The position numbers and the translations under genes are program-made. Below, in pieces: positions 25,282 through 32,790 of a stretch of DNA of 64,000 nucleotides; position 1 is the first letter of the stretch, and each line of letters begins with the position of its first letter. Under the pieces are notes generated by a model that had not been told where the DNA came from, did not search any database, and was given only the letters and a program-made list of their open reading frames with translations. Source of the DNA: Actinoplanes auranticolor. Lineage in GTDB: Bacteria; Actinomycetota; Actinomycetes; Mycobacteriales; Micromonosporaceae. The stretch spans positions 62,001-126,000 of the forward strand of contig NZ_BOQL01000049.1 in assembly GCF_018332655.1 (NCBI RefSeq). Direction: 5' to 3'.

Positions 25282-26123
25282 CCACGCCTCGGATCCTGAT
25301 CACCAACGACGACGGGATCGACGCGCCCGGGCTGCGCCACCTGGCCCGGGCCGCCGCCCGCCAGGGCCTCGACATCGTGGTCGCCGCGCCGCTGACCGAG
25401 GCCAGCGGCACCAGCGCCGCCATGACGGCCGTGGAGAAGAACGGCAAGATCGTCGTGTCGCAGCGGGAGCTGCCCGGGGTGCGCAACGTGCCCGCGTACG
25501 CGGTGGCGGCCTCCCCCGCCTTCATCGTGCTGCTCGCCCTGCGCAGCGCCTTCGGCCCGCCCCCGCAGATCGTGCTCTCCGGCATCAACCGCGGCGCCAA
25601 CGCGGGCGCGGCGGTCGTGCACTCCGGCACGGTCGGCGCCACCCTGACGGCCTCGCACGCCGGGCTGCACGGCCTCGCCATCTCCCTCGACGTGCTCTCC
25701 CCCGCCAACGGCACCGCGGCCAGCGGCGGCCAGGCCATCGCCGACCTGGAGCACGCCGACGACGAGAACCGGCACTGGGACAGCGCGGCCGGCCTGGCGA
25801 TGAAGCTGCTGCCCACCCTGACCCACACGCCGCCGGGCACGGTGCTCAACGTGAACGTGCCGGACCTGCACGTGGACGGCATCCGCGGGCTGCGCCGGGC
25901 CACGCTGGCCAGATTCGGTCAGGTGCAGATGAGCATCGCGGAGGCCGGCGAGGGCTTCGTACGCACCGCGGTGCAGGCCGCCGACGAGCCGCTGGAGCCG
26001 GGCACCGACCTGGCCGCGCTGGCCGAGGGCTTCGCGGTGGTCACCCCGATCCGGTCGCCGGCCGAGGCCACGGACGTCAAGTTCAACCTCGAGTCGATCG
26101 TGGTGCAGACGCCCGCGATCTGA
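25278..26123 (+). CDS. surE: 5'/3'-nucleotidase SurE
   Basis: 281 residues. It hydrolyses nucleoside monophosphates. The family signature is complete: RILITNDDGIDAPGL with the metal-binding Asp pair, SGINRGANAG and VVHSGTVGATLTA. The length is at the upper end of the family. It is translationally coupled to the PfkB gene by an ATGA overlap. A 28-bp tandem array follows the stop and separates it from the converging kinase gene. Confidence 0.93.
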   Translation: MTTPRILITNDDGIDAPGLRHLARAAARQGLDIVVAAPLTEASGTSAAMTAVEKNGKIVVSQRELPGVRNVPAYAVAASPAFIVLLALRSAFGPPPQIVLSGINRGANAGAAVVHSGTVGATLTASHAGLHGLAISLDVLSPANGTAASGGQAIADLEHADDENRHWDSAAGLAMKLLPTLTHTPPGTVLNVNVPDLHVDGIRGLRRATLARFGQVQMSIAEAGEGFVRTAVQAADEPLEPGTDLAALAEGFAVVTPIRSPAEATDVKFNLESIVVQTPAI

Positions 26124-26163
26124 AGCACGGACTCCGCCCGGGGCCGGCGGCTTCCGCCTCTTG

Positions 26164-26290
26164 TTCCGGGGGTCGCGGCGCTTGTCGACGTTCCGGGCGC
26201 TTTCGGTGCTTGTCGACGTTCCGGGCGCTTTCAGCGCTTGTCGACGTTCCGGGCGCTTTCAGCGCTTGTCGACGTTCCGGGGTCGCGGCG
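26164..26290 (-). repeat. 28-bp tandem array abutting the kinase 3' end
   Basis: Units start at 26180, 26208, 26236 and 26264 (GCTTGTCGACGTTCCGGGCG then CTTTCAGC); units 2 and 3 are identical, and half-units flank them (TTCCGGGGGTCGCGGC at 26164, TTCCGGGGTCGCGGC at 26277). The unit resembles the 3' end of the adjacent kinase gene (GCTAGTTGATCGACGGCTCG from 26290): GCT, TG, TCGACG and CGGG are shared in order. The near identity of the copies suggests recent expansion. Confidence 0.92.
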
Positions 26291-27331
26291 CTAGTTGATC
26301 GACGGCTCGGGCAGGTGGACGCCGTCCAGGATCCGCCAGAGGTCGAGCGCGACGTCGACGCTGAGCGGGCGGTCCTCGGGCCGCTTCGCCATGCAGGCGC
26401 GGACCAGATCCCGCAGCGGCGGCGGCAGGCCGGGGATGGCCAGGACGGGCGTCGGCGCGAGGTGGCCGGCCCGGCCGGCGGTGACGATCATGGCCGCGAC
26501 CGCCGGCGGGTACGGCGACCGGCCGGTCAGCATCTCGTAGAGCAGCACGCCGAGGGTGTAGACGTCGTCGGCGGGCCGGGCGAACGCCGTCTTGGGATGC
26601 GAGGGCAGGGTGCCCGCGTCGTGGTCGTGACCGCCGTGGTCCAAGCCGCTGTGATCTTGGCCGCCGCGCCGCAGACCGCCGTGTTTCGGGCCGCCGTGCT
26701 TCGGGCCATCGCGTCTCGGGGCGCCGTGCACCGCGGCGCTGCGGGACAGGGTGTCGCGGGTCGTGTCCCCGCGGGGGCCGTTGCGGCGGATCACGACCGG
26801 GTGTGCGCCGGAGTCACCGCTGCGCAGCGCGGCCGTGGCCAGGCCGAAGTCGATGATCTTGATGCCGGCGGGGCTGACCATGATGTTGCGGGCGCTCAGG
26901 TCCCGGTGCACGACGCCCCGGCGGTGCGCCACGGCGAGCACGTCGGCGGCCGTGGCGGCGATCCGGACGGCCTCCGGCCACTCCAGGCGCCCCCGGGCCA
27001 GCCGCTCGGTGAGCGGAACCCCGGCGAGCAGTTCCAGGACCACGTACGGCACCACGCTGCCGTCGGGCAGCGGCGCCTCGCCGTACTCGAAGACCCGCGG
27101 GACGCTCGGGTGCCGCAGCCGGTCGGTGATCAGGGCCTCGCGCCGCACGTCCTCGCGGGCCTGCGCGTCGTCGGCCAGGCTCGGGGCCAGCACCTTCACC
27201 GCCAGCTTGCGACCCTGGCGGGCGTCGACGGCCGAATAGACGGTGGAGACACCGCCCTGGCCGATGGCGCCGATCAGCACGTATCGCCGGAGGATGGCGG
27301 TGCCCATCGGAAGTTTCGCCACGCAGGGCAC
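26291..27331 (-). CDS. Ser/Thr protein kinase with a His-rich insertion in the activation segment
   Basis: 346 residues from GTG 27331 (TAGGGG close upstream); ATG 27307 is an alternative. Kinase motifs: glycine loop GAIGQGGVSTVY, Lys46 in LAVKVL, catalytic loop VVHRDLSARNI (Asp144; the usual Lys-Pro after HRDL is Ser-Ala) and DFG at 161-163. Between DFG and the F-helix (DDVYTLGVLLYEML) the usual GTxxYMAPE is absent. Instead there is an insertion of about 80 residues with repeats of PKHGG, HGG and HDH containing eight histidines. There is no transmembrane segment, so the kinase is cytoplasmic. Activity and possible metal control are open questions. Its 3' end adjoins a 28-bp array. Confidence 0.85.
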   Translation of the reverse strand: MPCVAKLPMGTAILRRYVLIGAIGQGGVSTVYSAVDARQGRKLAVKVLAPSLADDAQAREDVRREALITDRLRHPSVPRVFEYGEAPLPDGSVVPYVVLELLAGVPLTERLARGRLEWPEAVRIAATAADVLAVAHRRGVVHRDLSARNIMVSPAGIKIIDFGLATAALRSGDSGAHPVVIRRNGPRGDTTRDTLSRSAAVHGAPRRDGPKHGGPKHGGLRRGGQDHSGLDHGGHDHDAGTLPSHPKTAFARPADDVYTLGVLLYEMLTGRSPYPPAVAAMIVTAGRAGHLAPTPVLAIPGLPPPLRDLVRACMAKRPEDRPLSVDVALDLWRILDGVHLPEPSIN

Positions 27332-27397
27332 TATCCCCTACCGCCGAGACCCGGACAAGCCGCCTCAGGAAGGATTAAGACCCATGATCACTCGCGG

Positions 27398-27766
27398 TCA
27401 GGCGCCGGACACGAGGGGCTGATGAGCCGGCTCGTCACAGTCGACGCACGGCTGCGGCGCGCCGAAGAGACCGAGCAGGCCGGTGACCCAGAGCTGGCGG
27501 TGGGCGAAACGGCTGGGACGCGTGACGACCAGCTTGACGCCGCTGACGCTGGCCAGCTGGAACGCCGCCACCAGGGCACTGATCCCCACGGAATCGATGA
27601 ACGTCACGCCGTGCATGTCGAGCTCGATGCGCTCAGGACGCCCGGCGGCGAGCTGACTCGCCACGGCATCCTTGATCTCGTACGCGTTCTCGACGTCGAT
27701 CTCACCAGCCGGAGAGATCTCCACCACCCCTGCGGGGAGTGTCGACGTCGTTATCGACAGCGTCAC
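27398..27766 (-). CDS. STAS-domain anti-sigma-factor antagonist
   Basis: 122 residues from GTG 27766, with GGAGGTAG 4 bases upstream. The STAS core VVEISPAGEIDVENAYEIKDAV, then ERIELDMHGVTFIDSVGISALVAAFQLA, includes the phosphorylatable Ser of FIDSVGIS. Such proteins free a sigma factor by sequestering its anti-sigma kinase when dephosphorylated. A Cys/His-containing tail (PCVDCDEPAHQP) is unusual. No RsbW-type kinase is adjacent, so the partner is elsewhere. A stress-type promoter motif lies about 96 bases upstream, which would allow feedback. Confidence 0.88.
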   Translation of the reverse strand: MTLSITTSTLPAGVVEISPAGEIDVENAYEIKDAVASQLAAGRPERIELDMHGVTFIDSVGISALVAAFQLASVSGVKLVVTRPSRFAHRQLWVTGLLGLFGAPQPCVDCDEPAHQPLVSGA

Positions 27767-27861
27767 GCCACTACCTCCACCCGCCCGGGATGCCCCGAGC
27801 GTCTGCTCCTCTGCACGACAGCGGCCGTACCTGATGCCGCTGTCGTCGGGGGCGGCGATGA

Positions 27862-27886
27862 CTACCCCCGTCGGGTTCGGTGAAAC
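27862..27886 (-). promoter_or_regulatory. GTTT-N15-GGGTAG promoter motif for the STAS gene (SigB/SigF type)
   Basis: On the minus strand GTTT (27886-27883) and GGGTAG (27867-27862) are spaced by 15 bases, matching the GTTT-N14-17-GGGTAT pattern of actinobacterial general-stress sigma factors. It lies in the 344-base divergent gap 27767-28110, which also holds GGCAC-CTGT-GTGCC (27916-27929) and no gene I can support. Confidence 0.45.
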
Positions 27887-28024
27887 TGCCCGAACCGTAA
27901 TGCGTGAACCTGACAGGCACCTGTGTGCCCCGTATGAACCGACGCAAGCGTACCCAGCGATGTCCACCGTTTTAGCCGACGTGATGCTGTCCACATCCGA
28001 CTCACCCCACCCGTTCACCGGTAC

Positions 28025-28050
28025 GTTTGCATTTCGTGGCGCTTGGGCAC
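28025..28050 (+). promoter_or_regulatory. GTTT-N16-GGGCAC promoter motif (SigB/SigF type)
   Basis: GTTT at 28025-28028 and GGGCAC at 28045-28050, 16 bases apart, about 60 bases before the ATG at 28111. The -10 half deviates from GGGTAT at one key base, so support is moderate. It faces the candidate stress promoter of the STAS gene in the same gap. Confidence 0.33.
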
Positions 28051-28110
28051 CCTCGATGAATGTCGACGACCCACCCGCCGGCACCGGCGATCGCAGGAGG
28101 TACCGAGAAG

Positions 28111-28608
28111 ATGCTCTCTCGTAAGAACACTGCCGAGCGCACAGCCGCGCAGGCCTGGGACTACTTGTCGTCCGCGATGACGGGCGCCGGCGAGAGCGCC
28201 AAGGACGCCGGCAAGCACACCGCGGACCTCGCGAGCGCCAAGGCGGCGGTCGCCGCCGCCACCGCCACCAAGCTGGCCGACAAGGCGAGCAAGCAGAGCG
28301 GCAAGCTGGCCGGCAAGGCCGGTAAGCAGAGCGGCAAGCTGGCCGACAAGGCCGCCGCCAAGCTCGCCGCGGTCAGCGACGAGGCGTACGAGCGGGCCAA
28401 CCTGGCCGCGAACGCGCTGGCCGGCCGCAAGCCCGGCCTGCCCTGGGGCCTGCTCGTCGGGGTCGGCCTGCTCGGCGTCGCGCTGGGCTGGGCCGCCGCC
28501 ACCACCGCCCGGGCCGCGCTGGAGCGCCAGGCGGAGAACGAGCAGCTGGAGCTGGCCGAGTCGGAGCCGGACGCGGTGGTAGTCGTCACACCGACCTACG
28601 ACAACTGA
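28111..28608 (+). CDS. Ala/Lys-rich membrane protein of unknown function
   Basis: 165 residues from ATG 28111, with GGAGG upstream. The N-terminal two thirds is a helical, strongly basic Ala/Lys-rich segment with near repeats of KQSGKLAGKA and KQSGKLADKA, followed by one transmembrane helix (PWGLLVGVGLLGVALGWAAA) and an acidic tail (ENEQLELAESEPD). The layout resembles apolipophorin- or DUF-type membrane-associated helices in actinomycetes. No definite family. A stress-type promoter motif precedes it. Confidence 0.75.
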   Translation: MLSRKNTAERTAAQAWDYLSSAMTGAGESAKDAGKHTADLASAKAAVAAATATKLADKASKQSGKLAGKAGKQSGKLADKAAAKLAAVSDEAYERANLAANALAGRKPGLPWGLLVGVGLLGVALGWAAATTARAALERQAENEQLELAESEPDAVVVVTPTYDN

Positions 28609-28690
28609 CCCGCGGCGGCCGCCGGACGGAGCCCCTCTGCCGCCCGGCGGTCGCTGTTTTCTGTCGGACCCCACGCCTAGGCTCGTCGAC

Positions 28691-29266
28691 ATGGAGCCCG
28701 TGTTCTTCGCCGATGCGGCCGAGCTGCGTGCCTGGTTCCTCGAGCACCACGCCGATGCCCCTGAGCTGCTGGTGGGCTATTACAAGAAGCACACCGGCAA
28801 GCCCTCGGTGCAGCACACCGAGGCGATCGAGCAGGCGCTGTGCTTCGGCTGGATCGACAGCATCGGGCGGCGCATCGACGACGAGCGCTATCAGGTCCGC
28901 TTCACCCCGCGGCGCAAGGGCAGCGTGTGGAGCGCGGTCAACGTGGCCAAGGTCGCCGAGCTGACCGCGGCCGGTCTGATGCATCCGGCCGGGCTGCAAG
29001 CCTTCGGGTCCCGCAAGCCCGAACGGGTGGCGGTGTATTCGTACGAGCAGCCCGCCGACGCGGTGCTCGACGCCGAGCAGACTGCCCGGTTCCAGGGTGA
29101 GGAGGCGGCATGGAAGTGGTTCTCGGCGCAACCCGCGTCGTACCGCCGGGCAGCCGTGCACTGGGTGGTCAGCGCCAAGCGGGAGGAAACCCGGCAACGG
29201 CGCCTCAACCAGCTGATCACCGACTCCGCGGCGGGCCGTACGGTCCCGCCATTGACCCGCCGATGA
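28691..29266 (+). CDS. YdeI/OmpD-associated family protein
   Basis: 191 residues. The pattern WFLEHHADAPELLVGYYKKHTGKPSV, then ALCFGWIDSIGRRIDDERYQVRFTPRRKGSVWSAVNV, is the YdeI signature, found in many bacteria. The family has been linked to bacteriocin or peptide resistance, but its biochemistry is not settled. The C-terminal part (YRRAAVHWVVSAKREETRQRRLNQLI) also matches. It is a soluble protein. The stop precedes a kinase gene by about 140 bases on the same strand. Confidence 0.9.
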   Translation: MEPVFFADAAELRAWFLEHHADAPELLVGYYKKHTGKPSVQHTEAIEQALCFGWIDSIGRRIDDERYQVRFTPRRKGSVWSAVNVAKVAELTAAGLMHPAGLQAFGSRKPERVAVYSYEQPADAVLDAEQTARFQGEEAAWKWFSAQPASYRRAAVHWVVSAKREETRQRRLNQLITDSAAGRTVPPLTRR

Positions 29267-29404
29267 GCCCGGATCGCGCCCTGACCGCAACCGACCGACC
29301 TCGCCGGGAGGTGACGTGAATCTGTACAGTTGGCCCCGGCTCGCAGCCGGGCCTCCGTTCCGCGTCATCCGTCCGTGGCGACACCCGAGTAGATAGGTCC
29401 GCTG

Positions 29405-30979
29405 GTGCTCAGTTCGGGAAGTCTCCTGGACAACCGCTACCGGTTGGACGAGCGCATCGCCACGGGTGGCATGGGCGACGTGTGGCGCGGCACCGACGTG
29501 GTGCTCGGCCGGACGATCGCCGTCAAGGTGCTGCGCACCGCCATGCTGTCGGACCCGGAGTTCGCCGCCCGCTTCTACGGCGAGGCCCGGATGATGGCCG
29601 CCTTCCGGCACCCCGGCGTCGTCGAGGTGTACGACTACAGCGCCGGTGACGCCAACGACGAGGACAACTGCGCCTACCTCGTGATGGCGTACGTGGACGG
29701 CGAGCCGCTGTCAGCCCGGCTCAAGGAGCAGGGCCGCCTCGGGGTCGCCGAGACCATGTCGATCGTGGCGCAGGCCGCCGAGGCCCTGCACGCCGCCCAC
29801 GAGAACGGCACCGTGCACCGCGACGTCAAGCCGGGCAACCTGATCGTCAAGCCGAACGGCACGGTGATCCTGGTCGACTTCGGCGTGGCCCGCTCCGCCG
29901 CCGTGACCAGCGTGACCGGCCTCAACGCGATCGTCGGCACCGCTCTCTACATGGCCCCCGAGCAGGTCGCCAAGGGCAACGTCACCCCGGCCACCGACGT
30001 GTACGCCTTGGGCGCGGTCGCGTACCACTGCCTCGCCGGTCACCCGCCGTTCGACGGTGACAACGCTCTGCAGGTGGCGCTGCGCCACCTGGAGGACGAC
30101 CCGGAGCCGCTGCCCGAGACCACCGTGCCGCCGGCCGTCCGCGAGCTGATCAGCCGCGCGATGGCCAAGCAGCCGGAGGACCGCTTCCTCAACGCGGCCG
30201 AGTTCGCCGCCGCCGCGCTGGCCGCCGCCGGCACCCTCGACTGGCGCTCGCAGACCGGCACCTCGATGACGGGCACGGCCCTGCGCCGCCCGACGATGCC
30301 CGGCCCGTCGACCACCGGCACGGCCCTGGGTGGGGCCGGACTGGCCGGTGCGGGAATGGGCGGTGCGGGAATGACCGGCACCGGGCTGGGCCGCCCGGGA
30401 CAGACCGGCACATCGATGAGCGGCACCTCGCTGACCCGGCCGATGAGCCCGGCGGCACCCCGCCGCACCATGCCCGGCCAGCGCAACCTGCTCGAGGCCG
30501 CGCCCCCGCTACAGGCGCCACCCCGCAAGCGCGGCCGCACCAAGAACGAGCTCGCCGTCCTGCTCACCGTGATCGGCCTGTTCATCCTGGCCGGCGGGCT
30601 GGCCCTGGCGATCGCGCTGCAGAGCGGCGACGCCGACGCGGAGCAGCGGCCGAACCCGGTGGTGCCGGCCGAGTCCACCCCGGCCGACGATGAGTCCGAC
30701 GAGCCCATCGAGCCGACCGAGCCGACCGAGACGACCCGCCCGGCGAATCCGGGGAACGTCAACACCCAGAAGCCGACCCAGAAGCCGACCCCGAGCAAGT
30801 CACCGTCGGCATCGGTCTCGACGTCCACCTCGCCGACCCCGGACAAGACCACCCCGCCCCCCGAGACGGAGCCGGCCACGACGACTCCACCGACGGACCC
30901 GACCACCACGCCACCGCCGGAGGGTGGCGGCGGCGGCGAGGACGGCGGCGGCTCGGGCACAGGTAGCGGGAACGGCTGA
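29405..30979 (+). CDS. PknB-type transmembrane Ser/Thr protein kinase
   Basis: 524 residues from GTG 29405. The catalytic domain (about 10-275) has a glycine loop IATGGMGDVW, Lys41, HRDVKPGN (Asp140), DFG at 158-160 and GTALYMAPEQ. A Gly/Thr/Met-rich juxtamembrane linker with repeated TGTSMTGTAL-like segments follows. Then comes one transmembrane helix (about 382-402), and an external tail rich in Thr, Pro, Glu and Ser ending in a Gly-rich stretch. No PASTA domains are present, so the external part is a wall-spanning low-complexity tail. The linker threonines are likely autophosphorylation sites (inference). Confidence 0.93.
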   Translation: MLSSGSLLDNRYRLDERIATGGMGDVWRGTDVVLGRTIAVKVLRTAMLSDPEFAARFYGEARMMAAFRHPGVVEVYDYSAGDANDEDNCAYLVMAYVDGEPLSARLKEQGRLGVAETMSIVAQAAEALHAAHENGTVHRDVKPGNLIVKPNGTVILVDFGVARSAAVTSVTGLNAIVGTALYMAPEQVAKGNVTPATDVYALGAVAYHCLAGHPPFDGDNALQVALRHLEDDPEPLPETTVPPAVRELISRAMAKQPEDRFLNAAEFAAAALAAAGTLDWRSQTGTSMTGTALRRPTMPGPSTTGTALGGAGLAGAGMGGAGMTGTGLGRPGQTGTSMSGTSLTRPMSPAAPRRTMPGQRNLLEAAPPLQAPPRKRGRTKNELAVLLTVIGLFILAGGLALAIALQSGDADAEQRPNPVVPAESTPADDESDEPIEPTEPTETTRPANPGNVNTQKPTQKPTPSKSPSASVSTSTSPTPDKTTPPPETEPATTTPPTDPTTTPPPEGGGGGEDGGGSGTGSGNG

Positions 30980-31634
30980 CGGGGCCGACCGGTCAGCTGT
31001 GACCTTGGGCGGACGGGGGTCGAGCAGTCGTTCGATCAGCCGGCTTCCGTGGATGGCCTGCCGGGCCGGGCCGGGTTGGGCCGGTTGAGCCGGGCCGAGT
31101 TGGCCGGGCGATCGGTACGGTCGGCCGACCAGCGCAACTGAGTGGCAGCGCACCCAACCGAGCCAGCGCGATGCGGTAACCAGCGACCGGCGCGACCGAG
31201 CGACGCACAGCCAAGCAACCCCGCACGGCCAAGCGACCCCGCACGGCCAAGCGACCCCGCACGGCCAAGCAACCAGCGTCGCCGAGCATGGCCGGGTGAC
31301 TGGCGCAAGCAGCGCAAGCGAACAGCGTGACCAACCCACGCAGCGCTACCGGCGGCTGGCGGCATACCGGTGAAGAGCCGTCATCAGCCTGGGCCGGCAC
31401 GACCCGGCAAGTACCGAGTCAGTTCTGTGCGCCGGGCGGATCGCCCGGGCGGGGCTCAGGCCCGTGCAGAGCGGGCCGGCCACCGCCGCCGCGACGATGA
31501 GTTCCCCGCATGACTTACCTCCCCTTACCCAGCGGAGGCGGTGCGGGCGGGGAGTTCTCATGTCCGGGGCGGCGGGACCGATGGGATGGGCTCTGGCACG
31601 GCACTGCTCCGAGCCGCCACCGGAAAGGCCCCGC
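30980..31634. other. 655-base gap between kinase and proline-rich gene; repeats, no supported gene
   Basis: Beyond the 18-bp array at 31205-31276 it contains GGTCA-GCTG-TGACC (30991-31004), the 12-base palindrome GGTCGGCCGACC (31119-31130) and a stretch of GGGCC/GGTTGGGCC near-repeats around 31060-31100. Open frames here exist in several frames at once because of the base composition; none has a convincing start or a known product. An in-frame upstream extension of the next gene to 31464 is possible but lacks a ribosome binding site. Confidence 0.5.
31205..31276. repeat. four tandem 18-bp units
   Basis: GCACGGCCAAGCGACCCC units start at 31205, 31223, 31241 and 31259; the middle two are identical and the outer two differ at a few positions. 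They lie in intergenic sequence about 225 bases after the kinase stop. Unlike the 26-28 bp arrays, I see no similarity to a neighbouring gene end. Confidence 0.88.
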
Positions 31635-32675
31635 ATGCCCGCTCAGGTTCCCCCCGGCCCCGAGAACGCGGTCGCGCCCCACGACTATCCCCAGTTCACG
31701 ATGGGCCACGCCCAGTACCCGCCGCAGCAGCCGACCGGTGGCTACCCCGCCGTCTCCTACCCGCAGGAGGGCGCGGCCGGCTACCCGGAGCCCGTACCGT
31801 ATCCGCAGCCCGGCAGCCCGACGCATTCCGGCAGCCCGACGCACGCTGGCAGCCCGACGCACGCTGGCAGCCCGATGCAGGCCGGCAGCCCGACGCGTTC
31901 CGGCGGTCCGACGTACCCCGGCGGCCCCACCCAAGCCGCCGCCTATCCTCCGCCGAGCGCGTATCCCACAGCACCGCCGTGGGCAGCCGCCGGGCCGGCA
32001 CCCGCCGCCGCCTGGCCAGCGCCCGCTGAAGCCGGACCAGAACCCGCACCCGCCTGGCCGGCACCCGCTGCCACCGGACCGGCTGCCACCGGACCGGCTG
32101 CCACCGGACCGGCTGCCACCGGACCGGCCGCCGCCACGCCGGTCCCCGGACCGGTCAGCCCACCCGACCACCCGTTGCCCCAATACGGCGGCCTCCTCGT
32201 CCCCTTCCCCGACGAAATGCGCCACGCCTCCCGCGCCCAAGCGCCCGCCGTCTGGCCGGTAGCCGCCTTCACCCTGCTGTTCGGCATCCTCGGAGCCGTC
32301 TCCGCCAAGCGCCGCGCCGATCAGGCCCGGCGGACCCGCAACAGCACCGCCCCGTACTGGATCGCGTTCGTCATCTCCGTCGCGGCCGGCGCCTTCTGCT
32401 GGTTCGTGGTGAGTGCCGTGCTGGTCGGCCCGGTGGTCACCGAGATCCGGGAGAACCAGCGGCTCGAGGCCGTGCAGCGCAACGTCGTCGGTGACGGTCA
32501 GCTCCGGGACGCCCGGATCAATGTCACCGCGGCGCAGTGCCGGCCTGTGGCTGAGCGCGATGCGGAGGGCATGCGTGACTATCTGTGCCGGCTGACGCTC
32601 GAAGACGGGCACACCGGCACGCTGACGCTGACTGCTGATGAGGACGGTAAGTGGCGTTCCGGGCCGGGTCGCTGA
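31635..32675 (+). CDS. proline-rich two-helix membrane protein (DUF4190-like layout)
   Basis: 346 residues from ATG 31635, with GGAAAGG upstream. The N-terminal 200 residues are Pro/Gly/Ala/Tyr-rich with two short repeat blocks: GSPTHA-type hexapeptides (18-base DNA repeats) and ATGPA pentads repeated four times. Then two transmembrane helices (VWPVAAFTLLFGILGAVSA and YWIAFVISVAAGAFCWFVV) flank a basic loop KRRADQARRTRN. A C-terminal domain with two cysteines (AAQCRP, YLCRL) resembles the DUF4333-like tails of actinomycete membrane proteins. Function unknown. Confidence 0.78.
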   Translation: MPAQVPPGPENAVAPHDYPQFTMGHAQYPPQQPTGGYPAVSYPQEGAAGYPEPVPYPQPGSPTHSGSPTHAGSPTHAGSPMQAGSPTRSGGPTYPGGPTQAAAYPPPSAYPTAPPWAAAGPAPAAAWPAPAEAGPEPAPAWPAPAATGPAATGPAATGPAATGPAAATPVPGPVSPPDHPLPQYGGLLVPFPDEMRHASRAQAPAVWPVAAFTLLFGILGAVSAKRRADQARRTRNSTAPYWIAFVISVAAGAFCWFVVSAVLVGPVVTEIRENQRLEAVQRNVVGDGQLRDARINVTAAQCRPVAERDAEGMRDYLCRLTLEDGHTGTLTLTADEDGKWRSGPGR

Positions 32676-32690
32676 AGGCGGATTGAGAAT

Positions 32691-32718
32691 TCCCGGCCGT
32701 AAGAGTGGCCGGCCGGGA
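32691..32718. terminator. hairpin between convergent genes
   Basis: TCCCGGCCG (32691-32699) and CGGCCGGGA (32710-32718) are exact inverted repeats with a 10-base loop, placed 16 bases after the proline-rich gene and about 70 bases from the stop of the opposing nucleotidase gene. There is no T-tract. It could serve either strand. Confidence 0.5.
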
Positions 32719-32790
32719 TGGGGTGGGCGGGCCGTCGTGGGTGTTCCGGGGGGAACATCACGACGGCCCCCTGTCGTGCGTACCCCTTGG

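Noticed and set aside
26164..26290. Regular 28-bp repeats that could be read as a CRISPR array
   Set aside because: Units are contiguous without spacers and no cas genes are near; the same holds for the 27-bp arrays at 12338 and 15768.
31500..31634. Leader with paired CCTCC/GGAGG and CCCGC/GCGGG segments before the proline-rich gene, considered as a riboswitch
   Set aside because: No conserved riboswitch core could be matched and GC-rich pairing is expected by chance.
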